Shown piece after piece: positions 50,880-59,994 of a stretch of 64,000 bases of DNA (the stretch's first letter is position 1; every line of letters starts with the position of its first letter). Below the pieces are notes generated by a model. It was not told the DNA's origin. It saw only the letters and a program-made list of their open reading frames with translations, and made no database searches. The position numbers were made by a program, and so were the translations under genes. Origin of the DNA: Acidobacteriota bacterium (GTDB taxonomy: Bacteria > Acidobacteriota > Terriglobia > Acidiferrales > UBA7541); the NCBI GenBank assembly GCA_013289715.1, contig JABCZJ010000014.1, forward strand, positions 62,001 through 126,000, given 5' to 3'.

Positions 50880-51617
50880 CTATCGCGGGTTGACGGGCGC
50901 CGGTGCTACAGGACGCAAACTCAGGAAATCAAGGTGGCTCTCGAAAGCGCTGGGGAAAGCCTGTTCGTAGCCCGCCAGTCCTCGGCAAGTGAGATGATGC
51001 GAGCTCGTAAATCCATAGGCTTGCATTTCTTTCATCGCTTCCTTGGCTGACCATCCCTGCACGCTCATCCGATAAGCTGCGATGGACATGCCGGTGCGGT
51101 CCGAGCCCAGCTCGCAGTGCACAAAAATCTTCTTGTCGGGATTTTCCCGCAGCACGTGCAGAAAATTCGCGATCGCCGTGTCGTTGGGGCGGTAGCACTG
51201 CCACGGAATGGAAACGTAACGCATGCCCAACCTGCTCGCTTCCGCTTCTTCCTCCGGATGGTCGCCTGGCCGCAAGTTCACGATAATTTCCACGCCCATC
51301 TTGGCCAGGAACTCAATGCCCTCGCTGGATGGCTGAGCTCCGCGATAAAGCTGCGCCGAGACTTCGCCGAATCGCGGAATCCCGTTCACTGAAATCATTT
51401 TCGCGAACGGGTGCTGCGTGTTCGGGAGTGCCGGCTTCACATCGCTCACTGCGGTCGACGCCGCGGAATTGCGGGCGTTGTCGCGTGTGTTGCCGTCGGC
51501 GCCGGATGGTGGCGCGTCGCTCGCCGCAGTTTGAAATCCGCGCGCTGCGCCACACGCTGACGCGAACGCCAGAATTGCCAGCAGCACTCGCGCAGTCTTG
51601 TTGAAGGAGATTTTCAT
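50880..51617 (-). CDS. Secreted dual-specificity/tyrosine phosphatase-like protein
   Basis: 245 residues: a signal peptide (MKISFNKTARVLLAILAFAS, cleavage near RGFQ), a Ser/Ala/Asp linker to about residue 65, then a phosphatase domain (GEVSAQLYRGAQPSSEGIEF, MGVEIIVNLRPGDHPEEEAE). The active-site loop VHCELGSDRTGMSIAAYRM has the HCx5R Cys and Arg. The family resembles the bacterial tyrosine phosphatases that act on phosphotyrosine or phosphoinositides. Export suggests a periplasmic or extracellular substrate. It is monocistronic and divergent from nrdJ. Confidence 0.85.
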   Translation of the reverse strand: MKISFNKTARVLLAILAFASACGAARGFQTAASDAPPSGADGNTRDNARNSAASTAVSDVKPALPNTQHPFAKMISVNGIPRFGEVSAQLYRGAQPSSEGIEFLAKMGVEIIVNLRPGDHPEEEAEASRLGMRYVSIPWQCYRPNDTAIANFLHVLRENPDKKIFVHCELGSDRTGMSIAAYRMSVQGWSAKEAMKEMQAYGFTSSHHLTCRGLAGYEQAFPSAFESHLDFLSLRPVAPAPVNPR

Positions 51618-51676
51618 CTTCTCGGTTAGATGCTTCTACTGCCTCTACCGCGGGATGCGTACGTTAGAATACCCAC

Positions 51677-51721
51677 CACAATAGGTAGACGTTTTCGACA
51701 CCGTAAGCATAAGATTTTGTG
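51677..51721 (+). promoter_or_regulatory. Pair of NrdR-like boxes 31 bp apart
   Basis: CACAATAGGTAGAC (51677-51690) and CATAAGATTTTGTG (51708-51721) resemble the NrdR box, an imperfect palindrome of the CACwATATATwGTG type. Their starts are exactly 31 bp apart, the three-helical-turn spacing typical of NrdR operator pairs. They lie 20 bp upstream of a sigma-70 promoter for nrdJ. The second box is the better match. Confidence 0.6.
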
Positions 51722-51740
51722 GTTTGTTTATGAATTTTTC

Positions 51741-51769
51741 TTGACAAGTTTTCCACAACCCTCGATACT
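51741..51769 (+). promoter_or_regulatory. Sigma-70 promoter of nrdJ
   Basis: A perfect -35 TTGACA (51741-51746), 17-bp spacer and -10 GATACT (51764-51769). The start would be near 51776, leaving a leader of about 350 nt before the nrdJ ATG. Confidence 0.6.
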
Positions 51770-51775
51770 GCGCTT

Positions 51776-52125
51776 CCAAGCTCGGGGGAGCATTTGTTGG
51801 CTGCAGCGTCTTTTCGCTGCTCCCAACCAGTCGTAAGAGCCGGACCGAGTTTAACCGAAAATTCAAAGGGGCCACACCCCACTTAGCGCCGCGCCTCGGT
51901 TTTCTTGCGCGGCTTAGCTGGGCTTTTGCCTCTTTTTTTCGGCGCGAACGGTGTTTCTTGCCGCTCCAAGGTTCGGCTGCTCCCCACAGACAATACTTTC
52001 GTGCGCCGTAAACGGTGCACATCACATCACCCTCGGGGCGCCACTTAGGGGTAGAATGAAGGTTCTGCCCCCGCACGGCTCCCCGGTTCACATCGACATG
52101 GCACCACTGCCTGCGCGGAGGCAAA
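51776..52125 (+). other. Long 5' leader of nrdJ with hairpins
   Basis: About 350 nt with no gene. A strong hairpin forms from GTTGG and CAGCG (about 51793-51807) with CGCTG and CCAAC further on (to about 51827). Other GC-rich inverted segments follow. I searched by eye for cobalamin-riboswitch features and for RNase P, SRP and tmRNA signatures and found none. A structured RNA regulator is possible but unproven. Confidence 0.4.
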
Positions 52126-54942
52126 ATGGCTGAAACAAGGACGGTATGGAACAGCATGGCCGAAACAAATCAGGTTACACGGCGCGCCACCGGATTGGAA
52201 TTCCAACGGCGGTTCACCGACGGAAAAGTTTCACCCTTCGATAAAGTTGAATGGGAACGTCGCACGGCTCTGATCGGCAATGATAAAGGTCAGGTAATCT
52301 TCCGCCAGGAAAACGTGGAAGTTCCCAAGTCCTGGTCCATGACGGCCACGAACATCGTGGCTTCCAAGTACTTCCACGGCAAGCCCAACACCCCCGAGCG
52401 CGAAACCTCGGTGCGCCAGCTGATCGGCCGCGTGGTGGACACCATCGTCCGCTGGGGCGAAGAGGGCGGCTACTTCGCTAGCCCCGAATCCAAGAATATT
52501 TTTCGCGACGAACTCACCCACCTGCTCGTCGAGCAGAAAGTCGCCTTTAACTCTCCGGTCTGGTTCAACGTCGGCGTGCAAGCCAAGCCGCAATGCTCCG
52601 CATGCTTCATCAATTCCGTCCAGGACAACATGGACTCCATCATGAACCTGGCCAAGACCGAAGGCATGCTCTTCAAGTGGGGCTCCGGCACCGGCACGAA
52701 CTTCTCCACGCTGCGCGGCAGCAGGGAATCGCTCTCCGGCGGCGGCATCGCCTCCGGCCCGGTCAGCTTCATGAAGGGCTTCGACGCCTTTGCCGGCGTC
52801 ATCAAGAGCGGCGGCAAGACCCGTCGCGCCGCCAAGATGGTGATCCTGAACGTGGAACACCCCGACATCATGGAGTTCATCCAGTCCAAAACCAAGGAAG
52901 AGCGCAAAGCCCACGTGTTGATCGAGCAGGGCTACGATCCTGCGATCGACGGCGAGGCTTACACTTCCGTCTTCTTCCAGAACGCCAACCACTCCGTGCG
53001 CGTCACCGACGACTTCATGCGGGCAGTAGAAGAAGACCGCGACTGGTGGACCCGCAACGTCAACGACGGCAAGCCTTGTGAGAAATTCCGCGCGCGCGAC
53101 CTGCTGCGCGAAATGGCGGACTCCGCCTGGCGCTGCGGCGATCCTGGCATGCAGTACGACACCACCGTGAACCGCTGGCACACCTGCAAAGCCACCGACC
53201 GCATCTACGCTTCGAATCCGTGCTCGGAGTACATGTTCCTGGACGACACGGCTTGCAACCTGGCTTCACTCAACCTGATGAAGTATCTCGGCCCCAACGG
53301 CCAGTTCGATTCCGACTCGTTCAGCCACTCCGTGGACGTCACCATCACCGCGCAGGAAATTCTGGTGGACAACGCCAGTTATCCCACGGAAAAAATTGCG
53401 CGCAATTCGCACGACTACCGCCCGCTGGGCATCGGGTACGCCAATCTGGGCGCGCTGCTCATGTCTCTCGCGCTTCCTTACGATTCCGACGGCGGCCGCG
53501 ACTTCTGCGGCGCCATCACCGCGCTGATGACCGGCGAATCCTACGCACAATCGGCGCGCATTGCGGAACGCATGGGTCCCTTCGGCGGCTATCCGCGCAA
53601 TCGTGAAGCCATGATTGACGTAATCCGCATGCACCGCGATGCGTTGCGTCCCATCAAGGAAGAACACGTGCAGCCTTCACTGCTGCGCGCGGCACGCAAA
53701 GCCTGGGACGATGCGCTCGAGCTTGGCGAAAAGTTCGGCTACAAGAATTCGCAGGTTTCCGTGCTCGCGCCTACCGGCACCATCGGCTTCATGATGGATT
53801 GCGACACCACCGGCATCGAACCCGATCTCGCCCTGGTGAAGCAGAAGAGGCTGGTCGGCGGCGGCGTCATCAAGATCGTCAACAACACCGTGCCGCAGGC
53901 CCTGATGAATCTCGGCTATCCCACCGAACAAGTCGCCCAAATCGTGGACTACATTGACGCCAACGCGAAAATCGAAGGCGCTCCCGGCCTGAAAGACGAG
54001 CATCTCCCCGTTTTCGATTGCTCGCTTTCTCCCATGGGTGGCGGCCGTTCCATCGCCTGGCGCGGGCACCTGCGCATGATGGCGGCGGCCCAGCCCTTTC
54101 TTTCCGGCGCGATCAGCAAGACCATCAACATGCCGGAGGAATCGACGGTCGAAGACATCATGCAGGCCTACACCGAATCGTGGAAGTACGGCCTGAAAGC
54201 CGTGGCCATCTACCGCGACAATTCCAAACGCTCGCAGCCGCTTTCCGCCGCCAGCAAGAAGGAAGATGAAAAGCCAGCCGCTGCAGCGGTGCCGGTAGCA
54301 GAAGTTGCCGCCGCTCCCGTCGCGTCCGCGCCCCAGCAGGAGGAGCTTTTCGCGCGTGGCGCAAGCCGCCGCAAGCTTCCCAACGAGCGCAGTTCCATCA
54401 CCCACAAATTTTCCATCGGCGGCCACGAAGGCTACCTCACCGTCGGCAAATATGAAGACGGCGCTCCCGGCGAAATCTTCATCAAGATGGCCAAGGAAGG
54501 CTCCACTCTTTCCGGCATCATGGACGCCTTCGCTCTGTCCGTCTCCATCGCGCTCCAGTACGGCGTGCCGCTCCGCGCTCTCGTCGACAAATTCGTCAAC
54601 TCGCGCTTCGAACCTTCGGGCTACACCGGCAATCCCAATATCCGCTACGCAAAATCAGTGGTGGATTACATCGGTCGCTGGCTCGGCGCGAAATTCATCT
54701 CGCCCGATTACCTCGATATCGACGCAAACAGCGAAGCCGAAGCTCCGGCCACCACGGCGGCGGCGATGGCACACGCGGTCGCTCCAGCAACCGCCATCAA
54801 GCATGCCGACCCGGATGCCTCCACGCGCCAACGCGCCACGATCGACGACGCGCCATCCTGCTCGGAATGCGGCATGCTAATGACTCCCAACGGCAGCTGC
54901 TACAAATGCTCCAATTGCGGCGGCACCTCCGGCTGCAGCTAA
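52126..54942 (+). CDS. nrdJ: Class II (adenosylcobalamin-dependent) ribonucleoside-diphosphate reductase
   Basis: The 938-residue enzyme starts at 52126 after GGAGG; a second ATG at 52156 is possible. The barrel core carries the first redox Cys (C157 in QCSACFINSVQDNM) and the thiyl-radical motif NPCSEYMFLDDTACN (C366). A GTGTNFSTLRGSRESLSGGG phosphate loop, APTGTIGFMMDCDTTGIEPD and a Cys-rich C-terminus (CSECGMLMTPNGSCYKCSNC) for re-reduction complete it. An Ala/Pro linker of about 30 residues (KPAAAAVPVAEVAAAPVASA) separates the core from the C-terminal NrdJ-type domain. Using B12 instead of a diferric radical makes it oxygen-independent. NrdR-like boxes and a promoter lie upstream. Confidence 0.95.
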   Translation: MAETRTVWNSMAETNQVTRRATGLEFQRRFTDGKVSPFDKVEWERRTALIGNDKGQVIFRQENVEVPKSWSMTATNIVASKYFHGKPNTPERETSVRQLIGRVVDTIVRWGEEGGYFASPESKNIFRDELTHLLVEQKVAFNSPVWFNVGVQAKPQCSACFINSVQDNMDSIMNLAKTEGMLFKWGSGTGTNFSTLRGSRESLSGGGIASGPVSFMKGFDAFAGVIKSGGKTRRAAKMVILNVEHPDIMEFIQSKTKEERKAHVLIEQGYDPAIDGEAYTSVFFQNANHSVRVTDDFMRAVEEDRDWWTRNVNDGKPCEKFRARDLLREMADSAWRCGDPGMQYDTTVNRWHTCKATDRIYASNPCSEYMFLDDTACNLASLNLMKYLGPNGQFDSDSFSHSVDVTITAQEILVDNASYPTEKIARNSHDYRPLGIGYANLGALLMSLALPYDSDGGRDFCGAITALMTGESYAQSARIAERMGPFGGYPRNREAMIDVIRMHRDALRPIKEEHVQPSLLRAARKAWDDALELGEKFGYKNSQVSVLAPTGTIGFMMDCDTTGIEPDLALVKQKRLVGGGVIKIVNNTVPQALMNLGYPTEQVAQIVDYIDANAKIEGAPGLKDEHLPVFDCSLSPMGGGRSIAWRGHLRMMAAAQPFLSGAISKTINMPEESTVEDIMQAYTESWKYGLKAVAIYRDNSKRSQPLSAASKKEDEKPAAAAVPVAEVAAAPVASAPQQEELFARGASRRKLPNERSSITHKFSIGGHEGYLTVGKYEDGAPGEIFIKMAKEGSTLSGIMDAFALSVSIALQYGVPLRALVDKFVNSRFEPSGYTGNPNIRYAKSVVDYIGRWLGAKFISPDYLDIDANSEAEAPATTAAAMAHAVAPATAIKHADPDASTRQRATIDDAPSCSECGMLMTPNGSCYKCSNCGGTSGCS

Positions 54943-54990
54943 GCATTGGTTTTTTCGGGAAAGTAAAACGAAAGGTAACGACAGGCGATG

Positions 54991-55022
54991 AAGGGGCGGG
55001 TCTCAGACCCGCCCTTACTTTT
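54991..55022 (+). terminator. Dispersed palindrome copy 3, likely also the nrdJ terminator
   Basis: GGGCGGGTCT (54994-55003) and AGACCCGCCC (55005-55014) with one central base, followed by TTACTTTTTT. It lies 50 bp after nrdJ and before the convergent DUF3999 gene, so it can serve as a terminator. Same family as 17543-17563 and 37906-37928. Confidence 0.7.
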
Positions 55023-55055
55023 TTGGTGTGCCGATCGCGTACCACGCGCCGGAAC

Positions 55056-56369
55056 TCACGCTTCCGATGCCGCCGACTTCCGCAACGACCGCACCGCGGC
55101 ATACCCAATCAGCATCACCGCCACCGCCAGCACCAGCCACAGAAAAATATCATGCGTCTCAGTCCACGGCCGCGGGTCCACCCAATCCGCATTCAATTCC
55201 TCCGGCCCCAACTGCGCATCCACCGCCGCGCCCATCTGCGCCGCATTCACCCGCCGGCCCAAATCGTACTGCGCGCGTTCCGTTCGTTCCTGCCCGTATA
55301 TCAGCCGGTAACTCCGCCCCGGCTGCTGCTGGAACACGGTGTGCCGCGGCGTGATGTACAGTTTCGGCGCCGCCGTCTCCAGAGGCGCGTCGTTCCCATT
55401 CACAATTTCCACGCGCAGGAAACGCGACGGCGCCCCAGCATTCGAAATCATCACGGAAAGCTCCTGCTGCTGCGCGTCACCCCGCCGGTAGCGATAAATT
55501 TCCGCGTTCCGAAGACTTTCCCAGTCCTTGCCGTCGGCGCTCGACGATATTTCCACCGAGCGAATGAACTCCGGCGGAGCATCGACCTCGAACCGCACCT
55601 CTGTCACCAGCGGCATGGCCGCGCCCAGTTCGGCGCTCCACACGCTGCTGCCCGCCGGCTGTTTCGCGTCCGCGACCATCGCCAGTTCCAATGGCGCACG
55701 TTCGGCTGACTCCGTGGTTTCCAGCAGAATTTGCGCGCCGCTCACCGGAAATTTCTTGTCGCCATCCAAAATTCGCACGCGCAAATACTGCGCGTTATTT
55801 TCAGAGTAGTGCACCACCTGTGTGCCTTCGTGCGCATTCTTGCGGAACCGGAAAATCGGCGCGCGCTCTTCCACCATCCTCCAGACGTGCCCGTCGTCGC
55901 TCGCTTCCACCTGCACCCACTCGATGAAGTCTGTCTCGCCGGTTTCGATCCGCACGGTGTTGTGAAATGGCGCGTGCGCTCCCGCATCCAACACCAGTTG
56001 CGTAAATGCTCCAGCGCCAAAACTGTTTTCGCGCAAAGTCGTCGGTAATGGGGAGGATTTACAGCTTCCCAGCCTCTGGAAAATCACGTAGGGGATTTCC
56101 GTGCCTTGGTCGTCAATCACGCGCAAGTCGGCTAAGCCCGTCTGCGCGTGCGCATACAAAGCGGGGGGCGCGACCACGCTCGCAAGCTGCCCCGCAGCCG
56201 TCGTCGTGCCCGTCGCCGCATCCGGCGTAGCCAACTCGATCACCCGCGAATAGTGCCAGTGCTTCCACGCGGCAGGCAGCGAGGAGTCCGCCAGTGCTGC
56301 AAAAGCCGCCGACAACGCAGCACTGATCACGCCCATCACCATAACGCTGCGCCGCAATCGCGCGCTCAC
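55056..56369 (-). CDS. DUF3999-family protein
   Basis: 437 residues with a signal peptide (MSARLRRSVMVMGVISAALS), two jelly-roll-like repeats (EWVQVEASDDGHVWRMVEER and RSVEISSSADGKDWESLRNA) resembling galactose-binding domains, and a C-terminal helix (DIFLWLVLAVAVMLIGYAAV). DUF3999 proteins are found directly beside DUF2339 proteins, as here; the start overlaps the DUF2339 gene by 4 bp. The pair probably forms an envelope complex of unknown function. Confidence 0.82.
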   Translation of the reverse strand: MSARLRRSVMVMGVISAALSAAFAALADSSLPAAWKHWHYSRVIELATPDAATGTTTAAGQLASVVAPPALYAHAQTGLADLRVIDDQGTEIPYVIFQRLGSCKSSPLPTTLRENSFGAGAFTQLVLDAGAHAPFHNTVRIETGETDFIEWVQVEASDDGHVWRMVEERAPIFRFRKNAHEGTQVVHYSENNAQYLRVRILDGDKKFPVSGAQILLETTESAERAPLELAMVADAKQPAGSSVWSAELGAAMPLVTEVRFEVDAPPEFIRSVEISSSADGKDWESLRNAEIYRYRRGDAQQQELSVMISNAGAPSRFLRVEIVNGNDAPLETAAPKLYITPRHTVFQQQPGRSYRLIYGQERTERAQYDLGRRVNAAQMGAAVDAQLGPEELNADWVDPRPWTETHDIFLWLVLAVAVMLIGYAAVRSLRKSAASEA

Positions 56370-58351
56370 GCTTTCCTCTCGCCCTTGCGCCCCAGCAATT
56401 GCCGCTGGTAATAGAACGAAATCAGCATCAGCGCGAGCCCCAGCAGCAAGAAGGAAACGATCCGGTAGAATTTCTCGAGGAACGAAAGGTCAAAAAGAAA
56501 AACTTTCACGATCACCACACCCAGCAGCACCAGCGCCTGCCAGCGGATCGCCTCGGATTTCTTCCAAAGGCCCGCGCCTAGCAGTCCCAGCGCCCACACC
56601 AGCCACAACATCGAAAGCGCCAGCTCCTGTGCGTGCCCGCGATCAATTCCCAGCGAAGGCATGCGCCCGAACACGTCCCACACTTCCAGCGACGACGCCG
56701 CAATCGCCAAAATATTCGCCGCAATCGAGGTAATCACAAACGCCATGCTTTCCTGCTCGCTCAGCTCCTCGTCGCTGTTTGCCGCGAAATAGCAGCTCAA
56801 GGCCATGCAAGCAACGCAAATCGCAAACGTGGCGAATCGCGCATTCAGCAAAAACGTATCAGCGGGAATCGGAATCAGCACCAACCGCCCCGCCACGATC
56901 GCAAACAGCACCAAGCCCGCCCAGCGCACCGCCGCGAACCGCACGCGCAATCCGCTCCAAATCAGGACCGCGCCCTGCACCGCCCAGGCAATCGTGATCC
57001 ATCGCCCGTCCAGCCGGATCGGAATCGCCAGCGTCGCAAACGTCAACGCCAACCCCGCATACAAAATCCGCGCCATGCGCACTTTCGTTCCGCGCTTTTC
57101 GGGCAACATGCGCTCCGCCGCCAAATGCGCCGCGGCCAGCACCAGCACCGCCACCGTCAAAGCCCAGCGATTATCCGGCCACAACATCTGGCGCAACGCT
57201 CCTAGGTAAGCCAGCGAATTCACCAGCACGATTCCGACTTCGAGCCCGGAGAATTCGCCGTCGCGCCAACTGCGGACCGCGGGCAGCGCCGCGAACAGCA
57301 CGAAAAAGACCGTCGCGAAGAGCACGGTGGTCGCAAGTTCATCCGCCCTGTAAAATTCGCTGTACCAGCCCCAGAAATAAACCAGCGTCGCCAGAAACTG
57401 CACCGGCGGCAGCGACTTCCAATCGCGCACCCAGGCAATCGCCAGCACGCCCGCCCCGAGGATCGTCAGATATGTGAAAAGCGAAACTTCGTGATTCTCG
57501 CCGGTGCTCACCAGTATCGGTGTGATCAGCCCGCCCACCAGCGCCAGAAATGCAATCCGCTCGGAGTTGCGCCCCACCGCCACCAGCAGCGTCACCGCGG
57601 TTACTACGATCATCGCCATGAACGCAATGTCTTGCGGAAAAATGTGGTAGTAATGCCAGCCCGCCCACAACGACAAATACAACACCGCCGCGCCCAGCCC
57701 CGCGATCCCCTCCGAAAAATATTTGTAGCCGCGCGCCAGCAGGTGCTGGCTCCAGGGATACAAGACGCTGCCCGCAAGCAGTCCAATCCCCACCCGGCCG
57801 CGCGGCCCCACCCAATTATTGTCGAACGCGTATTTCAAGAAGAACGTCACCGCAAACAGCAGCGCCAGAATTCCCACGTAATTCAGCCAACGCCCCGCCA
57901 CCATCGCCTCGAAGTTCCCGTCGTCAGCGCGACTAGCCGCTGCGGCGCTCGAAATCGGCGACGAGGGTGCCGGCGCGTTGACGCGGACTGGCGCAGGCAT
58001 ATGCGGAATCGATGAAGGCGCGGAAACTACAGGCGGCCGTGTAGGTTGCGAAGGTGTAGGTACTGAGGCGGGAGGCCCAGCCGGCATAGGCGGATGCGCA
58101 GTAGCCGCAGGCGACTCAGCAGATTCCCGCTGCGGAATCGCAGCCGCCGGAGCAGGCAGCGCCGCCAGCCCCTTCTCGATCTGCGTCAGCCGCTGCTCGA
58201 GCGCGTAGATCCGCCGGATCAACTGCGCCGCTTCCGTCTCCACTCCACGCTTCAGCGTGTTCACCCGCACATACGCAGCAATAGCCAGCACGGGCACACC
58301 AATCACGAATAGGGCGGCGATCAGGATAAACAGCGCGGCGCCAGATTCCAT
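56366..58351 (-). CDS. DUF2339-family multi-spanning membrane protein
   Basis: 661 residues. A membrane helix at the N-terminus (MESGAALFILIAALFVIGVP) is followed by a coiled coil (AAQLIRRIYALEQRLTQIEK), then a long Pro/Ala-rich linker. About 20 hydrophobic segments come next, beginning at ESMV-like AGRWLNYVGILALLFAVTFF and LKYAFDNNWVGPRGRVGIGL, the latter a recognisable DUF2339 signature. The C-terminus has FLFDLSFLEKFYRIVSFLLL, also typical of the family. Function is unknown. It is the first gene of a two-gene operon with DUF3999 (ATGA overlap). A long + strand frame through it is a shadow. Confidence 0.85.
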   Translation of the reverse strand: MESGAALFILIAALFVIGVPVLAIAAYVRVNTLKRGVETEAAQLIRRIYALEQRLTQIEKGLAALPAPAAAIPQRESAESPAATAHPPMPAGPPASVPTPSQPTRPPVVSAPSSIPHMPAPVRVNAPAPSSPISSAAAASRADDGNFEAMVAGRWLNYVGILALLFAVTFFLKYAFDNNWVGPRGRVGIGLLAGSVLYPWSQHLLARGYKYFSEGIAGLGAAVLYLSLWAGWHYYHIFPQDIAFMAMIVVTAVTLLVAVGRNSERIAFLALVGGLITPILVSTGENHEVSLFTYLTILGAGVLAIAWVRDWKSLPPVQFLATLVYFWGWYSEFYRADELATTVLFATVFFVLFAALPAVRSWRDGEFSGLEVGIVLVNSLAYLGALRQMLWPDNRWALTVAVLVLAAAHLAAERMLPEKRGTKVRMARILYAGLALTFATLAIPIRLDGRWITIAWAVQGAVLIWSGLRVRFAAVRWAGLVLFAIVAGRLVLIPIPADTFLLNARFATFAICVACMALSCYFAANSDEELSEQESMAFVITSIAANILAIAASSLEVWDVFGRMPSLGIDRGHAQELALSMLWLVWALGLLGAGLWKKSEAIRWQALVLLGVVIVKVFLFDLSFLEKFYRIVSFLLLGLALMLISFYYQRQLLGRKGERKA

Positions 58352-58446
58352 ATGTAAGCGGGTGCGCGAAAACTGAGGGAATTACATCACAGGTAAAATG
58401 GAGCGGCAATCCACTTGCCGGAAGCCTGCGTCCAAGCTGCCAACAC

Positions 58447-58540
58447 AAAAAAATAGGGGGCCCCGTCGGGCCCCCTTTATGCTCTACCCCTAGTTCCGGT
58501 TCCAGCGCGGCGAAACCGGCCCACCCCGGGATAAGAGACA
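58447..58540 (-). ncRNA. Candidate small RNA ending in a strong terminator
   Basis: On the minus strand a TATACA box (58551-58546) would start transcription near 58539. The roughly 93-nt transcript could form an outer stem (CTC-TATCCC at 58537-58528 with GGGGTA-GAG at 58490-58482) enclosing a CCGGTT/AACCGG hairpin (58519-58496). The terminator GGGGGCCC-GACG-GGGCCCCC follows with a T-rich tail containing seven T. No good -35 is visible. It could instead be the distal 3' end and terminator of the upstream DUF4349 gene (stop 58722). No match to a known RNA family was recognised. Confidence 0.45.
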
Positions 58541-58721
58541 GCCGCTGTATAGTTTGCACGCCGGTTGCCAGCCTGTTGAACATTCCAGACGCCGCTCTAT
58601 GTGTTGTACCGGCTGGATTTAGCTTATGTGAAATCAGAATTGCCTATGGATTTGCATTGCGAACATCCACTTTATGAAAGCGTTGCTGCATTTTTCTATG
58701 TTGTTTGGAATAAAACGGACA

Positions 58722-59972
58722 TTACGCCTGAGCCCGTGCCCTGAATCGCCTCCACGCAAACCACCCGGGAACCAACAAAATGGCCAGCCAGAACAAGAGC
58801 GAAGGCCCCACCGCAAACAGGAAGACCAATAGCCCGACCGCGCCATCCTGGAGGTTCCTAAACCCCTCCACCAGCGCGTTCCGAAGCTTCGAACCAGTCG
58901 AAACCGGCCCCGACCCCAACACCTGCCGGTATTCTTCGCTCAAGTCCACCTGCACTGTCGCGTAATTCACCCGATGGAGCAGAATCGTGCTCTGCCCCTG
59001 CATACTCTCAATCTCTCCCCGCACCCGCGCCAGCTCGCGTTCGGCCTCGAGCACATCTTGGAGCTTCCCCGTACGCGTCCCCAGCAGTTCGATCAGTCGC
59101 TGCTCGGTAGCCCGCGCGCTCTTCAGCCTCGCCTGCAGGTCCACATACTGATCGCTCACCTCTTCGTTGGAGCGCGTTTCCTCTTCGACGCGCCCCAGCT
59201 TGCGCACATCGGCCAGAAACCCATCAAGCTGCTTGGTCGGAATCCGCAGCGACGCCGTAAGTTCCCTCGCGTTCCCGGTCTGCGCCTTGGCGTCGAGCTT
59301 TTCTACGTACCCGCCATGCGCCGCAGCCAGCTTGTCGATCGCCGCGCTAGCCTGGTCGTAGTTCGTCGCCAAAATGTTCAGCGACGCCGTCTGCACGATC
59401 ATCGGCCCGACATTTTCCGGAGCCTTCAGTTCCTCGCCAGGCGGAGGCGGTGCCCCCGCCAGCGCCGACTGCACATCGTCCTCCGGCGTCACCTTCTGCG
59501 CTTCCAGATCGGACGCCTGCGATTTCGCAAGCCCAGGTTCCACTGCCACAAGGTTCCTAAGATTTCGGCCGCTCGCTGGGAGGGTTTCAGCTCTGCGCGT
59601 GTGCGGTATCGCGAGTGCCAAGGTCACCACCAGAGCCACGACACAAGCAATCGCCCAATTACGCGGACGTGCAAACACGGGCCGCCCATTCCAAGCGCCA
59701 TGATCCAGCGCGCGGCTGGTACGTGCCTGGTTCGCAGAGGTGCTCGAATCCAGCGCAGCCAGCACCCTGGCGTTCATCGCCGGCGAAGGACGCTCCACTT
59801 CAAAACTCAGCATCCTCTCCGAAAGCGCGCGAAACCCCTGCGCAACTTCTTGGCACGCGCTGCAACTCACCAGATGCACAGCCAGCTCCGCCGCTCGCCG
59901 CGCTTCCAGTTCGCCATCGAGATAAGCCATCACTTCTTCGGCTTCGAACGCGTGTTGTGCATGTCGTTCCAT
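58722..59972 (-). CDS. Anti-sigma factor with zinc-finger N-terminus fused to a DUF4349 domain
   Basis: Start 59970-59972 (MERHAQHAFEAEEVMAYLDG) follows GAGGA; 416 residues. The first 60 residues form an anti-sigma zinc-finger domain with HLVSCSACQEVA (H-x3-C-x2-C). One membrane helix follows (NWAIACVVALVVTLALAIP), then a periplasmic DUF4349 domain: IVQTASLNILATNYDQASAA, coiled-coil region RLKSARATEQRLIELLGTRT, and YATVQVDLSEEYR. A final helix (VGLLVFLFAVGPSLLFWLAI) ends the protein. It lies 22 bp after the ECF sigma gene and presumably binds that sigma factor, releasing it when the periplasmic domain senses stress. Confidence 0.85.
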   Translation of the reverse strand: MERHAQHAFEAEEVMAYLDGELEARRAAELAVHLVSCSACQEVAQGFRALSERMLSFEVERPSPAMNARVLAALDSSTSANQARTSRALDHGAWNGRPVFARPRNWAIACVVALVVTLALAIPHTRRAETLPASGRNLRNLVAVEPGLAKSQASDLEAQKVTPEDDVQSALAGAPPPPGEELKAPENVGPMIVQTASLNILATNYDQASAAIDKLAAAHGGYVEKLDAKAQTGNARELTASLRIPTKQLDGFLADVRKLGRVEEETRSNEEVSDQYVDLQARLKSARATEQRLIELLGTRTGKLQDVLEAERELARVRGEIESMQGQSTILLHRVNYATVQVDLSEEYRQVLGSGPVSTGSKLRNALVEGFRNLQDGAVGLLVFLFAVGPSLLFWLAILLVPGWFAWRRFRARAQA

Positions 59973-59994
59973 AAAATTCCTCGGCCTCAATCCT

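Noticed and set aside
51776..52125. Cobalamin riboswitch upstream of nrdJ
   Set aside because: B12 dependence made it likely, but the B12-box and core sequences are not present; only generic hairpins were found.
51645..52157. 170-codon minus-strand frame over the nrdJ leader
   Set aside because: It overlaps the nrdJ start and promoter, lacks family features and a plausible start signal.
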